Positions 52,573 to 63,858 are shown, numbered from the stretch's first letter. The stretch is 64,000 nt of DNA from VRUE01 sp963728365 (GCA_963728365.1 CAVSJI010000001.1:1860001-1924000); one strand, 5' to 3'. Notes: a model not told the origin generated them from the sequence alone. Numbers and translations: made by a program.

Positions 52573-53161
52573 AGAGCTGCGCCGAGGGGATTCCGATCAG
52601 CTCGCCGCGGAAGCGCTTCTGCCGGCCGTATACCACCCAGGTGGTATCGATTTCGCCGATGTCGAGGTCGAGCCGCAGCTCCTCGGCGTGCTCGCCGACG
52701 TGCTCCATGTGGGTCAGGCCGGAGTCGTACTCGCCGCGAAGCAGGCCCTCGGCGACGACTGGCTTGGAGACCACGTCGATCACCTCCTCCCACTGGGAGA
52801 GGTCGACGTACCCCTTGGTTGCCGGCACGATCCCGATCGAGCGTGGCCGCTCGACCTCGCGGCGGCTGAGCAGCACCAGGTGCTTGGTCGGGTAGATGAA
52901 GGTGTCGACGACGAAGACCTCGGTCCAGTACTTCTCGGTGATCTCGTGCACCTTGGGGTGGGCGCTGCACTGGACGAGGAAGGTGTCCGGCTTCTCGCGC
53001 ACCCGGTCGAGGCCGGCGAAGAAGTCGGTGGTCAGCTCGAGCTCGTAGTCCTCGACGCCCTGGAACTCCAGGTAGCGCCTGACGGCGCGCTCGTGGCAGG
53101 TCCCCTCGGGCCCGAGCGTGATCACCGTAGGCCCGCCGCGCGCCACATCCGTGCCGGTCAT
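52517..53161 (-). CDS. Prephenate dehydratase-like domain protein (bacilysin BacA-like)
   Basis: 214 residues. VITLGPEGTCHERAVRRYLE near the N-terminus is the opening of the prephenate dehydratase / BacA prephenate decarboxylase fold, a periplasmic-binding-like domain; IGIVPATKGYVDLSQW and SGLTHMEHVGEHAEELRL fit later strands, and WVVYGRQKRF the end. There is no ACT regulatory domain, so it is not a standard PheA. The nearest analogue may be the non-aromatising prephenate decarboxylase of bacilysin-type pathways, but no other such genes are nearby. Confidence 0.65.
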   Translation of the reverse strand: MTGTDVARGGPTVITLGPEGTCHERAVRRYLEFQGVEDYELELTTDFFAGLDRVREKPDTFLVQCSAHPKVHEITEKYWTEVFVVDTFIYPTKHLVLLSRREVERPRSIGIVPATKGYVDLSQWEEVIDVVSKPVVAEGLLRGEYDSGLTHMEHVGEHAEELRLDLDIGEIDTTWVVYGRQKRFRGELIGIPSAQLFKREAAHPVSAADQPPRG

Positions 53162-53167
53162 CCGTCC

Positions 53168-53195
53168 AGCGTAGCGAGTGAAAAGGAAAGCTCAA
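53168..53195 (-). promoter_or_regulatory. Promoter of the prephenate dehydratase-like gene
   Basis: On the minus strand TTGAGC (53190-53195), a 16-bp spacer and TACGCT (53168-53173) end 6 nt before the start codon at 53161, predicting a leaderless transcript. Confidence 0.5.
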
Positions 53196-53214
53196 GCAGT
53201 GGAGAGGCTGTAGG

Positions 53215-54240
53215 GTGAGCGGCAGGATGAGTCGAGCCCGCCGAGCGCTGACCACGTTTGCCGCCGCTGGGGCGCTGGCGCTGGCCCTCGCTGGACCGGC
53301 CGCCGCCGCCCCCATCGCCCAGGCATCGGGTTGTGCCAAGGCGACGAACATCGAGGCGATCGTCGACGACTCGGGCTCGATGTCGGTCACCGACAACAGC
53401 CGCCTGCGGGTGCAGGCGATGAACCTGCTGATCGACACGCTCGGCCCCTCGACCCAGCTCGGCGCGGTCGAGTTCGGCTCGGGGATCCCGGAATACATTC
53501 CCGGCGCCGACACGGTCTTCCCGCCCGAGCCGGTCGGGGCCAACGCGACCGCGATGCGCACCGCCCTCGATCAGAAGATCCAGGCCGACAACGGGGCGAC
53601 CGACTACAACGCCGCCTTCTCCCAGTCCGACGCCGACAACCCAGGCGCCGACGCGCGGATCTTCCTCACCGACGGCGGCCACGACATCGGCGCCTACAAC
53701 GAAGGCCACCTCGTCCACAACGTGCCCACCTACGTGATCGGCTTCGGCGGGATCGTGCTGCCCGATGACCAGGCGCGCCTCAAAAAGATCGCCTCCGACA
53801 CCGGCGGCAGCTACTTCCCGCTGAAAGACTCGAGCCAGCTGCAGTCGGTGATGAACAGCGTCGAGGCGGCGCTCACCTGCCAGACGCCGCCGGTCCAGTT
53901 CACCGACCTGCTCAAAGCCGGCCAGAGCAAGCCGCACGGCGTGGCGATCGGCGCCAAGACCAAGGCGGTCCAGATCACCCTCACCTGGGCCAACCCGCTC
54001 GACCGCTTCAAGATCTCCGGCCTGCGGCTGACCGGCCGCAAAAGCCGCCTGCTGGCCGTCGCTTCCCGCAAGCCGCGCAAGCTGAAGGTGACCCGCAAGG
54101 TGAGCAGCACCTTCGCCGTGCTCACCGTCTCGGGCCTCAGCAAGGGCCGCCTGCGCTTCTCGGTCAAGGCGGCCAAGGTCGGCTCCGGCGCCCCGAAGGC
54201 GAGCCTCACCACCCAGGTCAGCCAGAGCTCGCACCGCTAG
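53215..54240 (+). CDS. Secreted von Willebrand factor A-domain protein
   Basis: 341 residues from GTG 53215, with GGAGAGG seven bases upstream; ATG 53227 is an alternative. A signal peptide ends AGPAAAAPIAQA. The VWA domain begins NIEAIVDDSGSMS, which has the MIDAS D-x-S-x-S, and includes GATDYNAAF and IFLTDGGHDIG. After residue 230 comes a beta-rich, Lys/Arg-rich domain (LRLTGRKSRLLAVASRK) without Cys. Probably a metal-dependent adhesion or assembly protein outside the cell. Expressed away from the prephenate dehydratase-like gene. Confidence 0.85.
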   Translation: MSGRMSRARRALTTFAAAGALALALAGPAAAAPIAQASGCAKATNIEAIVDDSGSMSVTDNSRLRVQAMNLLIDTLGPSTQLGAVEFGSGIPEYIPGADTVFPPEPVGANATAMRTALDQKIQADNGATDYNAAFSQSDADNPGADARIFLTDGGHDIGAYNEGHLVHNVPTYVIGFGGIVLPDDQARLKKIASDTGGSYFPLKDSSQLQSVMNSVEAALTCQTPPVQFTDLLKAGQSKPHGVAIGAKTKAVQITLTWANPLDRFKISGLRLTGRKSRLLAVASRKPRKLKVTRKVSSTFAVLTVSGLSKGRLRFSVKAAKVGSGAPKASLTTQVSQSSHR

Positions 54241-54378
54241 CCCGGCGCGGCGCTTCCAAACGAGTACTCACCGCCTTCCTCGGCTGAGGCGGACGCGGAC
54301 CGCGCCGGCGACGATCGCTCGGCGGTCGTGAAGATCTCCTCGCCCCACCTCGCTCGCCCATCACTAGACAGCTATGTT

Positions 54379-54384
54379 TATAAT
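54379..54384 (+). promoter_or_regulatory. TATAAT box upstream of the HTH-less TetR gene
   Basis: A perfect TATAAT in an otherwise GC-rich 170-bp gap, 28 bp before the ATG at 54412. No good -35 is seen. It implies that the short gene is transcribed on its own rather than being only a remnant. Confidence 0.5.
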
Positions 54385-54411
54385 CGGCCGTTCTCACGGA
54401 AGCGGGCGGGG

Positions 54412-54882
54412 ATGGCGGAGAGCGCAGGGCAACCAGGGGAGTTCGCGAGCGCCTTCGATGCGGTGTTCGCTCGTCTGCAGGTCGCGATCGAGGCCGCCTG
54501 CGCCGCCCAGCCCGAGTGGCCGGACGGGGTCCTCGCCGGGATCCGCGCGGCGCTCGAGTGGGCAGCGGGCGAGCCGTCCGGAGCGCAGCTGCTGACCAAC
54601 GAGGCGCTGGCCGGCGGCGCCCCGGGCTTCGCCCGCTACGAGCGGATGGTGTCCTACATCGCCGGCCTGCTGCTGCCCGGCCGCGAGCTCGCCCCCCACG
54701 CAGAGCGACTCCCCGAGGTCACAGAGCGGGCGATCGCCAGCGGCCTCGCGATGCTGGTCGCCCAGCGCCTCTCCCTCGGCCGCGAGTCCGAGCTGCCCGG
54801 CCTCGCGCCCGAGGCCGCCCAGTTCGCCCTCACCCCGTACCTGGGCACCGCCGAGGCGCGTCGCGTCGCCGGCGAGAGCTGA
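54412..54882 (+). CDS. TetR-like effector/dimer domain without DNA-binding HTH
   Basis: 156 residues from ATG 54412. It aligns by eye to the C-terminal domain of the regulators at 22651, 23341 and 26970: FASAFDAVFARLQVAIEAA, ARYERMVSYIAGLLLPGREL, LPEVTERAIASGLAMLVAQRL and LAPEAAQFALTPYLGTAEARRVA. The usual 50-residue HTH with its FYxxFxxKEECF motif is missing; the frame upstream of the ATG encodes nothing like it. It could be a truncated pseudogene or a dominant-negative partner forming heterodimers with the paralogues. Confidence 0.75.
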   Translation: MAESAGQPGEFASAFDAVFARLQVAIEAACAAQPEWPDGVLAGIRAALEWAAGEPSGAQLLTNEALAGGAPGFARYERMVSYIAGLLLPGRELAPHAERLPEVTERAIASGLAMLVAQRLSLGRESELPGLAPEAAQFALTPYLGTAEARRVAGES

Positions 54883-54924
54883 TCGCGATCTGGGGCCAAC
54901 GCGGGCGAGCAGGGCCCGCCGCGC

Positions 54925-55599
54925 TCAGGCTTTAGCCGCGGCGCGCAGGGTCTCGACCGCTTCCTCGCGCAGGCGATCGGGAATGTCGACCATCCCGCGC
55001 AGCGCTTCGAGCGCCGCGGGGTCGCCCTCGACCTGGGCCCCGAGCTCGAGCTCGGGGCCGGCGACCAGGGTGCCGATCACCTGCATCGGCTCGCCGGCGA
55101 GGGTGACGTCGGGCCGCACGGGAAGGCCGCGGGAGGCCTCGATCCAGCCGCCGGAGAAGCGCAGGTCGAAGGCCTCGCCGCCGCTGCGCACCGCCAGGGT
55201 GAGGTTGAAGTCCTCGGGTGGTCGGAGGATCACCCGCAGGGCCCCGGCCAGCGACTCCGGGGGAAGAGCGGCGACGTCCTCGGCCTTCTGCAGCCCCATC
55301 CCCCAGCGGGCCAGCTCGAGCATCGGCCGCTCGAGCTCGCGGCCGAGGTCGGTCAGCTCGTAGAGGACCGCGGGCGCGGGGCGGTCGACCTCGCGACGCT
55401 CGACGACCCCGTTGCCTTCGAGGTCGCGCAGGCGCTTGGTCAGCACGTCGGTGGGGGCGCCGCCGACCGCCCGGTCGAGGTCGGAGAAGCGCAGCGGGCC
55501 GAGCGCCAGCTCGCGGACGATCAGCAGCGCCCAGCGCTCGCCGATCGTGTCGAGCGCCCGGGCGAGGCTGCACGACTGACCGTATTCTCGCCGCCCCAT
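54925..55599 (-). CDS. HxlR-family regulator with C-terminal SCP2-like domain
   Basis: 224 residues from ATG 55599 (MGRREYGQSCSLARAL). The HxlR winged helix has the Cys in QSCSLARALDTIGERWALLIVRELALG (region 8-34) and LTKRLRDLEGNGVVERREV. The C-terminal 110 residues resemble sterol-carrier/SCP2-like domains seen in long HxlR proteins, and might bind a lipophilic ligand. Divergent from the MMPL gene with a clear palindrome between, so it probably controls that exporter. Confidence 0.88.
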   Translation of the reverse strand: MGRREYGQSCSLARALDTIGERWALLIVRELALGPLRFSDLDRAVGGAPTDVLTKRLRDLEGNGVVERREVDRPAPAVLYELTDLGRELERPMLELARWGMGLQKAEDVAALPPESLAGALRVILRPPEDFNLTLAVRSGGEAFDLRFSGGWIEASRGLPVRPDVTLAGEPMQVIGTLVAGPELELGAQVEGDPAALEALRGMVDIPDRLREEAVETLRAAAKA

Positions 55600-55626
55600 C
55601 GGTCCAGAGTAGCAGCTTAATTTGAC

Positions 55627-55648
55627 TTTCAAAGTAGCTGCTTTGAAA
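55627..55648. promoter_or_regulatory. Palindromic operator between HxlR and MMPL genes
   Basis: TTTCAAAG-N6-CTTTGAAA, a perfect 8-bp inverted repeat. A second half-related AGCAGCTT word lies beside it toward the regulator gene. Position directly upstream of the MMPL start fits repression by the divergent HxlR protein. Confidence 0.65.
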
Positions 55649-55667
55649 TCTGGTACGGTGCCGGGCG

Positions 55668-57803
55668 GTGTTCACGCGGATCGCCGACCTGACCTGGAAG
55701 CGGCCAAAGCTCGTCCTCGCTGCGGTGGGCGTCTTCGCGCTCCTCGCGGTGGTCCTCGCGCACGACGTCGAGCAGCACCTGAAGGCGGCGGGCTTCAGCG
55801 ACCCGGCCTCGGAGAGCGAGGTCGCCGCGCGCACCCTCGACTCGGCGCTCGGCTACGACCCGAACCCCGGGATCACGATGCTGGTGCGGGCGCCCGGGGG
55901 CGGCCGCCTCGCCCTGGGCGACCCAAGCTTCCGGCGCCAGGTCAACCAGCTCTCGAGGCGGGTGGGACGGGTGGACGGCGTCGGCCGCGTCACCGATCCG
56001 CTGCGTGACCGCCGCGCCGGCGCCGAGCTGATCGCCCGTGACGGCCGCTCGCTGGTCCTCGCCGCCCACCTCTCGACCGCCGAACTCGAGGACTCGGGCG
56101 GGGTCGTCGCCGAAGACGTGCAGAGGGTGGTCGACCGCAGCCCGCTGCGGATCGCCGTGGGCGGCTTCGCGGCGAGCTTCAACCAGGTCAACGACCGCAC
56201 CCGCGAAGACCTGACCAAGGCCGAGCTGATCGCCTTCCCGCTGCTCGCCCTGCTGCTCCTGCTCGTCTTCCGCGGCGTCGTCGCGGCGGGCATCCCGCTG
56301 CTGATCGGCGGCATCTCGATCGTCGGCACGCTGCTCGTCCTGCGGCTGATGTCGCTCTTCGTCGACACCTCGGTCTTCGCGCTCAACATCGCCACCGGGC
56401 TCAGCCTCGGCCTCGCCGTCGACTACGCGCTGCTGATGGTCTCGCGCTACCGCGAGGAGCTCGCCGCCAAGGGGGCGACTCGCGAGGCCCACCGGCGCAC
56501 GGTCGAGACCGCGGGGCGCACGGCGGCCTTCTCCGGGCTTACCGTCGCCTCGGCGATGGCCGCGCTGGTTGTCTTCCCGCAGCGCTTCCTCTACTCGATC
56601 GCGGTCGCCGGCGCCACCGTCGGCGTGCTCTCGGCGACGATCGCCCTGCTCGTCGTGCCCTCACTGCTGGCCCTGCTCGGCAAGCGGATCGACGTCCTCT
56701 CGATCCGCCGCGGCGCCGCCGTCTCCGAGGAGTCCGACGGCTGGTACCGGCTGGCGCGCGGCGTGATGCGCCACCCGGTGCTCGTCGCCCTGGCCAGCGG
56801 CGGGTTGATGCTGCTCTGCGCTTCGCCGCTGCTCGGCACGCGGCTCACCGGACCGAGCGCCCAGGCGGTGCCACCCGGCCTGCCCGCATACGACGCCAAC
56901 GACTACGTCGAATCGAACTACCCGAGCGAGGTCAACAACGCCGTCACGGTCGTCGTCGAAGGCCCCGCCGGCCCGGCGGCCCTGGCTCGGCTCGACCGGC
57001 AAATCGCGGCCCTCGGCGGCGTCTCCCACACGGCGCCCTTCGGGCGCGCCTCGCGGCGGATCGCCTTCACCAACGTCGGCCTGCGCGGCGAGGCGCTCTC
57101 GCCCGAGGCGCAGCGCGCCCTGCGGGGGATCCGCGACCTGCCGCCGCCGGGGCCGGGGACGGCGGTGCTCGCCTCGGGCACGACGGCGCGCTTCGTCGAC
57201 CTCAAGGCGAGCCTCGCTGAGCATCTGCCGCTGGTCGCCGGCCTGATCGCGATGACCACGCTGGTGCTGCTCTTCCTGCTGACCGGCTCGGTGCTGCTGC
57301 CGCTGAAGACGCTGCTGATGAACACCCTGACCCTGGGGGCGACGCTCGGGATCATCGTCCTCGCCTTCCAGGACGGCTGGCTCGACGGCCTCTTCGCCTA
57401 CACCGGCCCCTCGGCGGTAGAGACCTCCAGCCTCGTCTTCCTCTTCGCCGTGATCTTCGGCCTCGCCACCGACTATGCGGTGCTCGTGATGGCGCGGATC
57501 AAGGAGCAGCACGACCTCGGCGCGAGCAACGAGGAGGCGGTCGCGGTGGGGATCGGCCGCACCGGGCGGGTGATCACGGCGGCGGCGCTGATGATCGCCG
57601 TCGTCTTCCTCGCCTTCGGCGTCAGCTCGGTCTTCTTCATGAAGGAGATCGCTTTGGGCATGGCGATCGGCGTGCTGCTCGACGCGACGGTCGTCCGCGC
57701 TCTGCTCGTCCCCTCGCTGATGCGCCTGCTCGGCGAGTGGAACTGGTGGGCCCCGGCGCCCCTGCGCCGCGTCTACCTCAAACTCGGCCTCTCCGAGGCC
57801 TGA
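55668..57803 (+). CDS. MMPL-family RND-type membrane transporter 1
   Basis: 711 residues, GTG start. Two repeats, each with one helix, an external domain and five helices. Both proton-relay motifs are present: IATGLSLGLAVDYALLMVSRYREEL (region near 245) and VIFGLATDYAVLVMARIKEQ (near 600). MMPL proteins export lipids or hydrophobic compounds in actinobacteria. Divergent from an HxlR regulator over a palindromic operator, suggesting substrate-induced expression. Confidence 0.92.
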   Translation: MFTRIADLTWKRPKLVLAAVGVFALLAVVLAHDVEQHLKAAGFSDPASESEVAARTLDSALGYDPNPGITMLVRAPGGGRLALGDPSFRRQVNQLSRRVGRVDGVGRVTDPLRDRRAGAELIARDGRSLVLAAHLSTAELEDSGGVVAEDVQRVVDRSPLRIAVGGFAASFNQVNDRTREDLTKAELIAFPLLALLLLLVFRGVVAAGIPLLIGGISIVGTLLVLRLMSLFVDTSVFALNIATGLSLGLAVDYALLMVSRYREELAAKGATREAHRRTVETAGRTAAFSGLTVASAMAALVVFPQRFLYSIAVAGATVGVLSATIALLVVPSLLALLGKRIDVLSIRRGAAVSEESDGWYRLARGVMRHPVLVALASGGLMLLCASPLLGTRLTGPSAQAVPPGLPAYDANDYVESNYPSEVNNAVTVVVEGPAGPAALARLDRQIAALGGVSHTAPFGRASRRIAFTNVGLRGEALSPEAQRALRGIRDLPPPGPGTAVLASGTTARFVDLKASLAEHLPLVAGLIAMTTLVLLFLLTGSVLLPLKTLLMNTLTLGATLGIIVLAFQDGWLDGLFAYTGPSAVETSSLVFLFAVIFGLATDYAVLVMARIKEQHDLGASNEEAVAVGIGRTGRVITAAALMIAVVFLAFGVSSVFFMKEIALGMAIGVLLDATVVRALLVPSLMRLLGEWNWWAPAPLRRVYLKLGLSEA

Positions 57804-57816
57804 ACCCTCCTAGAGA

Positions 57817-58845
57817 TCAGACGGCGTCCTGGGCGATCAGGGTGCGCGCGCAGTCCTCGATCGTCTCCTCGACCGGGCGCGGTTCCCAGCCGAGTTGGGC
57901 GAGGGCCTTCTCGCTGCTCATCGTCACCTGCTTGCCGAGGTCGCTGGTGAAGGAGCGCACCGAGGCGTCGAGGAGTCCGAGGGCGCGGATCAGCAGGTCG
58001 GGGACGCCGCGCTTCGGCACCTTGGCGGCGTCCGCGCCGAGCCGTTCGCGCAGGATCGCGGCGACTTCGGCCATCCAGAGGAACTCGTTGACGGCGATGA
58101 AGCGCTCGCCGCCGGCCTCGGGCGCCTCCATCGCCTTTATATGAAGGTCGGCGACGTCGCGCACGTCGACGATGTTGAAGCCGATGCGCGGCGTGCCGGG
58201 CATCCCGCGCAGCAGGCGCTGGATCAGTTCGAGCGAGAAGGAGAAGTCATCGCTGAGCGCCGGGCCGAGGATCGCGCCGGGCTGCACCGTCGCCAGCCGC
58301 TCGCGGGCGCCGGCCTCCTCGACCAGCTCCCAGGCGGCGCGCTCGGCGGCCGCCTTGGAGCGCACGTAGGGGGTGAGCGACTCGTTGCCGGGGTCGGTCC
58401 AGCGGCTCTCGTCGATCGGGCTCTCGGCGGGGCGCGCACCACCGCGCACCGCGGCGACCGACGAGGTGACGACGATCCGCCCGACGCCCGCGTCGAGCGC
58501 CGCCCGCAGGACGCGCTGGGTTCCCTCGCGGGCTGGCACGATCAGCTCGTTGGGGTCCTTCGGCTGGGCCGGCGGGAAGGGCGAGGCGACGTGCAGCACG
58601 TAGTCGCAGCCGCGCACCGCGTCCTCCCAGCCGGCGTCGGAGCCGAGGTCGGCGGCCAGCACCGTGAGCCTGTTGTCGGCCAGCACCTCATTGCCGATCG
58701 CGGCGCGCACGTCCGGCTCGCGGGCCAGGTCGCGCACGGTCGTGCGCACCTCATAGCCGCGCTGCAGCAGCTCGATCAAACACCAGCCGCCGAGGTACCC
58801 CGTGCCGCCGGTGACGAGGACCGTCTGCGTCTGACCTGCCTCCAT
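57817..58845 (-). CDS. NAD(P)-dependent epimerase/reductase, dihydroflavonol-reductase-like
   Basis: 342 residues, extended SDR. VLVTGGTGYLGGWCLIELLQRG holds the nucleotide motif GxxGxxG, RDLAREPD gives the Arg typical of NADP preference, VVTSSVAA carries the Ser and PYVRSKAAAERAAWEL the Tyr/Lys pair. Substrate unknown; related enzymes reduce ketones or lactone-like compounds. Divergent from lon across a 65-bp gap. Ends 13 bp after the MMPL gene on the opposite strand. Confidence 0.87.
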   Translation of the reverse strand: MEAGQTQTVLVTGGTGYLGGWCLIELLQRGYEVRTTVRDLAREPDVRAAIGNEVLADNRLTVLAADLGSDAGWEDAVRGCDYVLHVASPFPPAQPKDPNELIVPAREGTQRVLRAALDAGVGRIVVTSSVAAVRGGARPAESPIDESRWTDPGNESLTPYVRSKAAAERAAWELVEEAGARERLATVQPGAILGPALSDDFSFSLELIQRLLRGMPGTPRIGFNIVDVRDVADLHIKAMEAPEAGGERFIAVNEFLWMAEVAAILRERLGADAAKVPKRGVPDLLIRALGLLDASVRSFTSDLGKQVTMSSEKALAQLGWEPRPVEETIEDCARTLIAQDAV

Positions 58846-58910
58846 CGCGGGGGCAGGATATCCGACTCGCTATCCTGTTTGGACACTAACTACGAAAACT
58901 GGACTTGCTT

Positions 58911-61185
<2,275 letters not shown>

Positions 61186-61205
<20 letters not shown>

Positions 61206-61527
61206 CTGCGCCCCGGTCTCGCCCGCTCTGCGGGCGGTGGCCGGGGTGCTCGAGCGACGTTGGACGCTGGCGATCATCTACGCCAGCGCCAACGGCGCCA
61301 CCCGCTTCAACGAGTTGCGCCAGTCCCTCCCCGGCGTCTCCCCGACGACCCTCTCCGAGCGCCTCGAGCAACTCGAGGCCGAGCAAATCCTCGAGCGCCG
61401 AGTAATCCCCGGCCGCCCTCCACACACGGAGTACGCCCTAACCCCCGCCGGCGCCCGCCTCGCCACCGCCGTAGTCCGCCTCCTAGAGGACCAAGCCCCC
61501 AGCCGACGGGGACGTGCCGCAACTTAG
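61186..61527 (+). CDS. HxlR-family winged-helix regulator, small
   Basis: 113 residues from ATG 61186, overlapping the end of lon by 20 bp. VLERRWTLAIIYASANGATRFNELRQSL, PTTLSERLEQLEAEQILERRV and HTEYALTPAGARL are the HxlR wing and helices, and two Cys in MSPRCRSCAP replace the single sensor Cys. The C-terminus, GRAAT and stop, is formed by a class A palindrome, exactly as in the Wzy/WaaL gene. The 3' part has more A-ending codons (CAA, GTA, CTA). Confidence 0.82.
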
Positions 61528-61564
61528 GTACCTATACGGACCTGTAAGTTGCGGCACGTCCCCG
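61507..61564 (+). repeat. Class A hairpin element, copy 2
   Basis: A 20-bp inverted repeat (61507-61526 / 61545-61564) with loop GGTACCTATACGGACCTG, one base different from copy 1 (10724-10783). The HxlR stop codon is at the arm-loop junction, and the MMPL stop on the other strand lies 6 bp beyond the right arm. It may serve as a two-way terminator between these convergent genes. Confidence 0.9.
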
Positions 61565-61569
61565 GGTCG

Positions 61570-63711
61570 CTACGGGCGTGCGGGCTCGGCGGTGGGCTCC
61601 ACGTCGAGGCTGGGGAGCAGGCGCTCCAGCCAGGAGGGGATCCACCAGTTGCGCGGACCGAGCAGCTGCATCACGGCCGGGACGAGGACCATGCGGACCA
61701 CCGTCGCGTCGAGGAAGATCGCCGCCGCCAGGCCGATCCCGAAGAGCTTCAGGAAGACTTCCTGGGAGGCGACGAAGGCGAGGAAGACGACGACCATGAT
61801 CGCCGCCGCCGCGGTGATCACCCGCGCTGTCTTCGCCAGGCCATCGGCGACCGCGCGGCGCGTGTCGCCGTCCTTCGCGTACTCCTCGCGGATCCGCGAG
61901 ATCAGGAAGACCTCGTAGTCCATCGAGAGGCCGAAGAGGATCGCGAACATCATCACCGGCATGAACGGCGCGATCGGCACTTCGTGGTCGATCCCGATCA
62001 GTTCGCCGACCGCGCCGCCCTTGGCGACCAGGGTCATCACCCCGTAGGCGGCGCTCACCGAAAGCAGGTTCATGATCGCCGCCTTGAGCGAGATCAGCGG
62101 CGAGTGGAAGGCGATCAGCAGCAGCAGGAAGGAGAGCCCGACCACGCCGACGATGAAGACCGGCATGCGGTCCTTGATGTATTCGCTCTGGTCCTCGAGC
62201 GCCGGCACGACGCCGCCGATGTAGGCCCTCGTCTGCGAGCCCGCCAGCTCTTCGGGCAGGATCGTGCCGCGCAGCCGGCTGACGAGATCGGTGGTCGCAG
62301 CGTCCTGCGGCGAGGTGGTCGGAACCACGGTGAGCACCGCCGCGTCGCCGCTCGAGCTGACCCGCGGGGCGGCGACGTAGGCGACGCCTTCCTCGCGGCG
62401 CAGGCGCGCGGCGAGGCCGTCGATTTCACCCTTCGCTTCGGGCCCGTCGAGTTCGGCGGCGATCACCAGCGGCCCGTTGGCGCCCGGCCCGAAGCCCTCG
62501 CTGATCAGGTCGTAGGCCTGGCGGGTCATCGTGTCCTTGGGGTCGTTGCCGGCATCGGGGAAGCCGAGCCGCATGCCGAGCGCCGGCGCCGCCAGCGCCA
62601 GCAGAACTGCGGTGGCCAGGATCGCGGCGGTCCAGGGGCGGCGCTGCACGGCGTGGCTCCAGCGCGCCGCGAGCGATTCCTCGCCGGCCTCCGTTTTCGT
62701 CGCGCGGCCGAGCAGCGGGACCCGCAGCCGGTCGACCTTGTGGCCGAGGTAGCCGAGCAGCGCCGGCAGCAGGGTGATCGAAGCGAACATCACGACCAGC
62801 ACCGCCAGCGAGGCGGAGATTGCCACCCCGTACATGTAGGGGAGGGCGGTGAGGAAGAGGCCGAGCACGGCGATCACCACCGTGGAGCCGGCGATGATCA
62901 CGCTGCGCCCGGCCGTGGTCACCGCCTCGATCACCGCGTCGTGGCGGTCCTTGCCGGACTTCAGCGCGGTGCGGAAGCGGGTCAGGACGAGCAGCGAGTA
63001 GTCGATGCCGACGCCGATCCCGATCAGGCCGGTGACCGCCGTGGTCCAGTTGGGCACGTCGATCACGTTGGCGAGTAGGACGATCAGGCCGGCGGAGGAG
63101 ATCCCGAGGCCGACCAGGGCGATCGCCAGCGGCAGGCCGACGGCGACCAGCGAGCCGAAGGCGATCAGCAGGACGATCGCCGCGCCGAGGAAGCCGATGC
63201 CCTCCGGGCTGGCGCCTTCCTGGGCGGCGTAGATCGGTTCGCCGCCGAGCTTGATCTCGAGCCCGCCGGCGCTGTTCGCTTCGGCCGCGTCGATCAGCTT
63301 TTCGCCGTCCTCCTTGGGGACGTCCCAGCCGCGCGTGGTCAGCGGCAGCGTCGTGGTCGCGATCGTGCCGTCCTTGGAGACGCGGATCGGGGCGGGCGGT
63401 TCGACGTTCTCGATCTTCTCGGCTTCGGCGAAGAAGGCGTTCATGCTGCGCTTGGCGGCGGGGTTGGAGACGCCGTTCGGGTCCTTCCAGACGACGTAGA
63501 TTTCCTGCCCCGAGTACCCGCCGAAGGCGTTTTCGGTGAGCTCCGTGGCGGCCTTCGATTCGGAGCCGGGCGTGTTGTAGTCGGCGTGGTAGTCGCCGGC
63601 CAGGGCTGAGCCGAGGCCGATCAAGACGACCGCGGCGACGATCCAGGCGAGGACGACGGTGCCGCGGCGACGGTAGGTGAAGTCTCCGAGGCGGGCGAGA
63701 TGACGGGTCAT
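61570..63711 (-). CDS. MMPL-family RND-type membrane transporter 2
   Basis: 713 residues. Begins MTRHLARLGDFTYRRRGTVV with the first helix just after. Both MMPL proton-relay helices occur: LIGIGVGIDYSLLVLTRFRTALK (region near 230) and ILFGLSMDYEVFLISRIREEY near 595. Domains are arranged as in transporter 1 at 55668, but sequence identity is low, so they are old paralogues with different substrates. Divergent from a MarR-family gene that probably regulates it. Confidence 0.92.
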   Translation of the reverse strand: MTRHLARLGDFTYRRRGTVVLAWIVAAVVLIGLGSALAGDYHADYNTPGSESKAATELTENAFGGYSGQEIYVVWKDPNGVSNPAAKRSMNAFFAEAEKIENVEPPAPIRVSKDGTIATTTLPLTTRGWDVPKEDGEKLIDAAEANSAGGLEIKLGGEPIYAAQEGASPEGIGFLGAAIVLLIAFGSLVAVGLPLAIALVGLGISSAGLIVLLANVIDVPNWTTAVTGLIGIGVGIDYSLLVLTRFRTALKSGKDRHDAVIEAVTTAGRSVIIAGSTVVIAVLGLFLTALPYMYGVAISASLAVLVVMFASITLLPALLGYLGHKVDRLRVPLLGRATKTEAGEESLAARWSHAVQRRPWTAAILATAVLLALAAPALGMRLGFPDAGNDPKDTMTRQAYDLISEGFGPGANGPLVIAAELDGPEAKGEIDGLAARLRREEGVAYVAAPRVSSSGDAAVLTVVPTTSPQDAATTDLVSRLRGTILPEELAGSQTRAYIGGVVPALEDQSEYIKDRMPVFIVGVVGLSFLLLLIAFHSPLISLKAAIMNLLSVSAAYGVMTLVAKGGAVGELIGIDHEVPIAPFMPVMMFAILFGLSMDYEVFLISRIREEYAKDGDTRRAVADGLAKTARVITAAAAIMVVVFLAFVASQEVFLKLFGIGLAAAIFLDATVVRMVLVPAVMQLLGPRNWWIPSWLERLLPSLDVEPTAEPARP

Positions 63712-63858
63712 GCGAGATCCCCTTTCTCGGTTGGGAAGTTCGTTACAGGGTAGAAAGGTTCAGGGAGAGAATGGTTTCTAGCAGAAATGGCTTCCATGTA
63801 GTCTGCGGACCGTGGCACACCACTCGATTTCTTACTTGACGCGGGAGGCGTGCCGCCT
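63712..63858. promoter_or_regulatory. Divergent MMPL / MarR regulatory region
   Basis: A 147-bp AT-richer gap with short inverted words (AGAAA and TTTCT around 63762-63786, TTTCT-AGC-AGAAA at 63774-63786). These suit a MarR-type operator but no single site stands out. A 64-residue frame on the minus strand here has no support. Confidence 0.4.
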
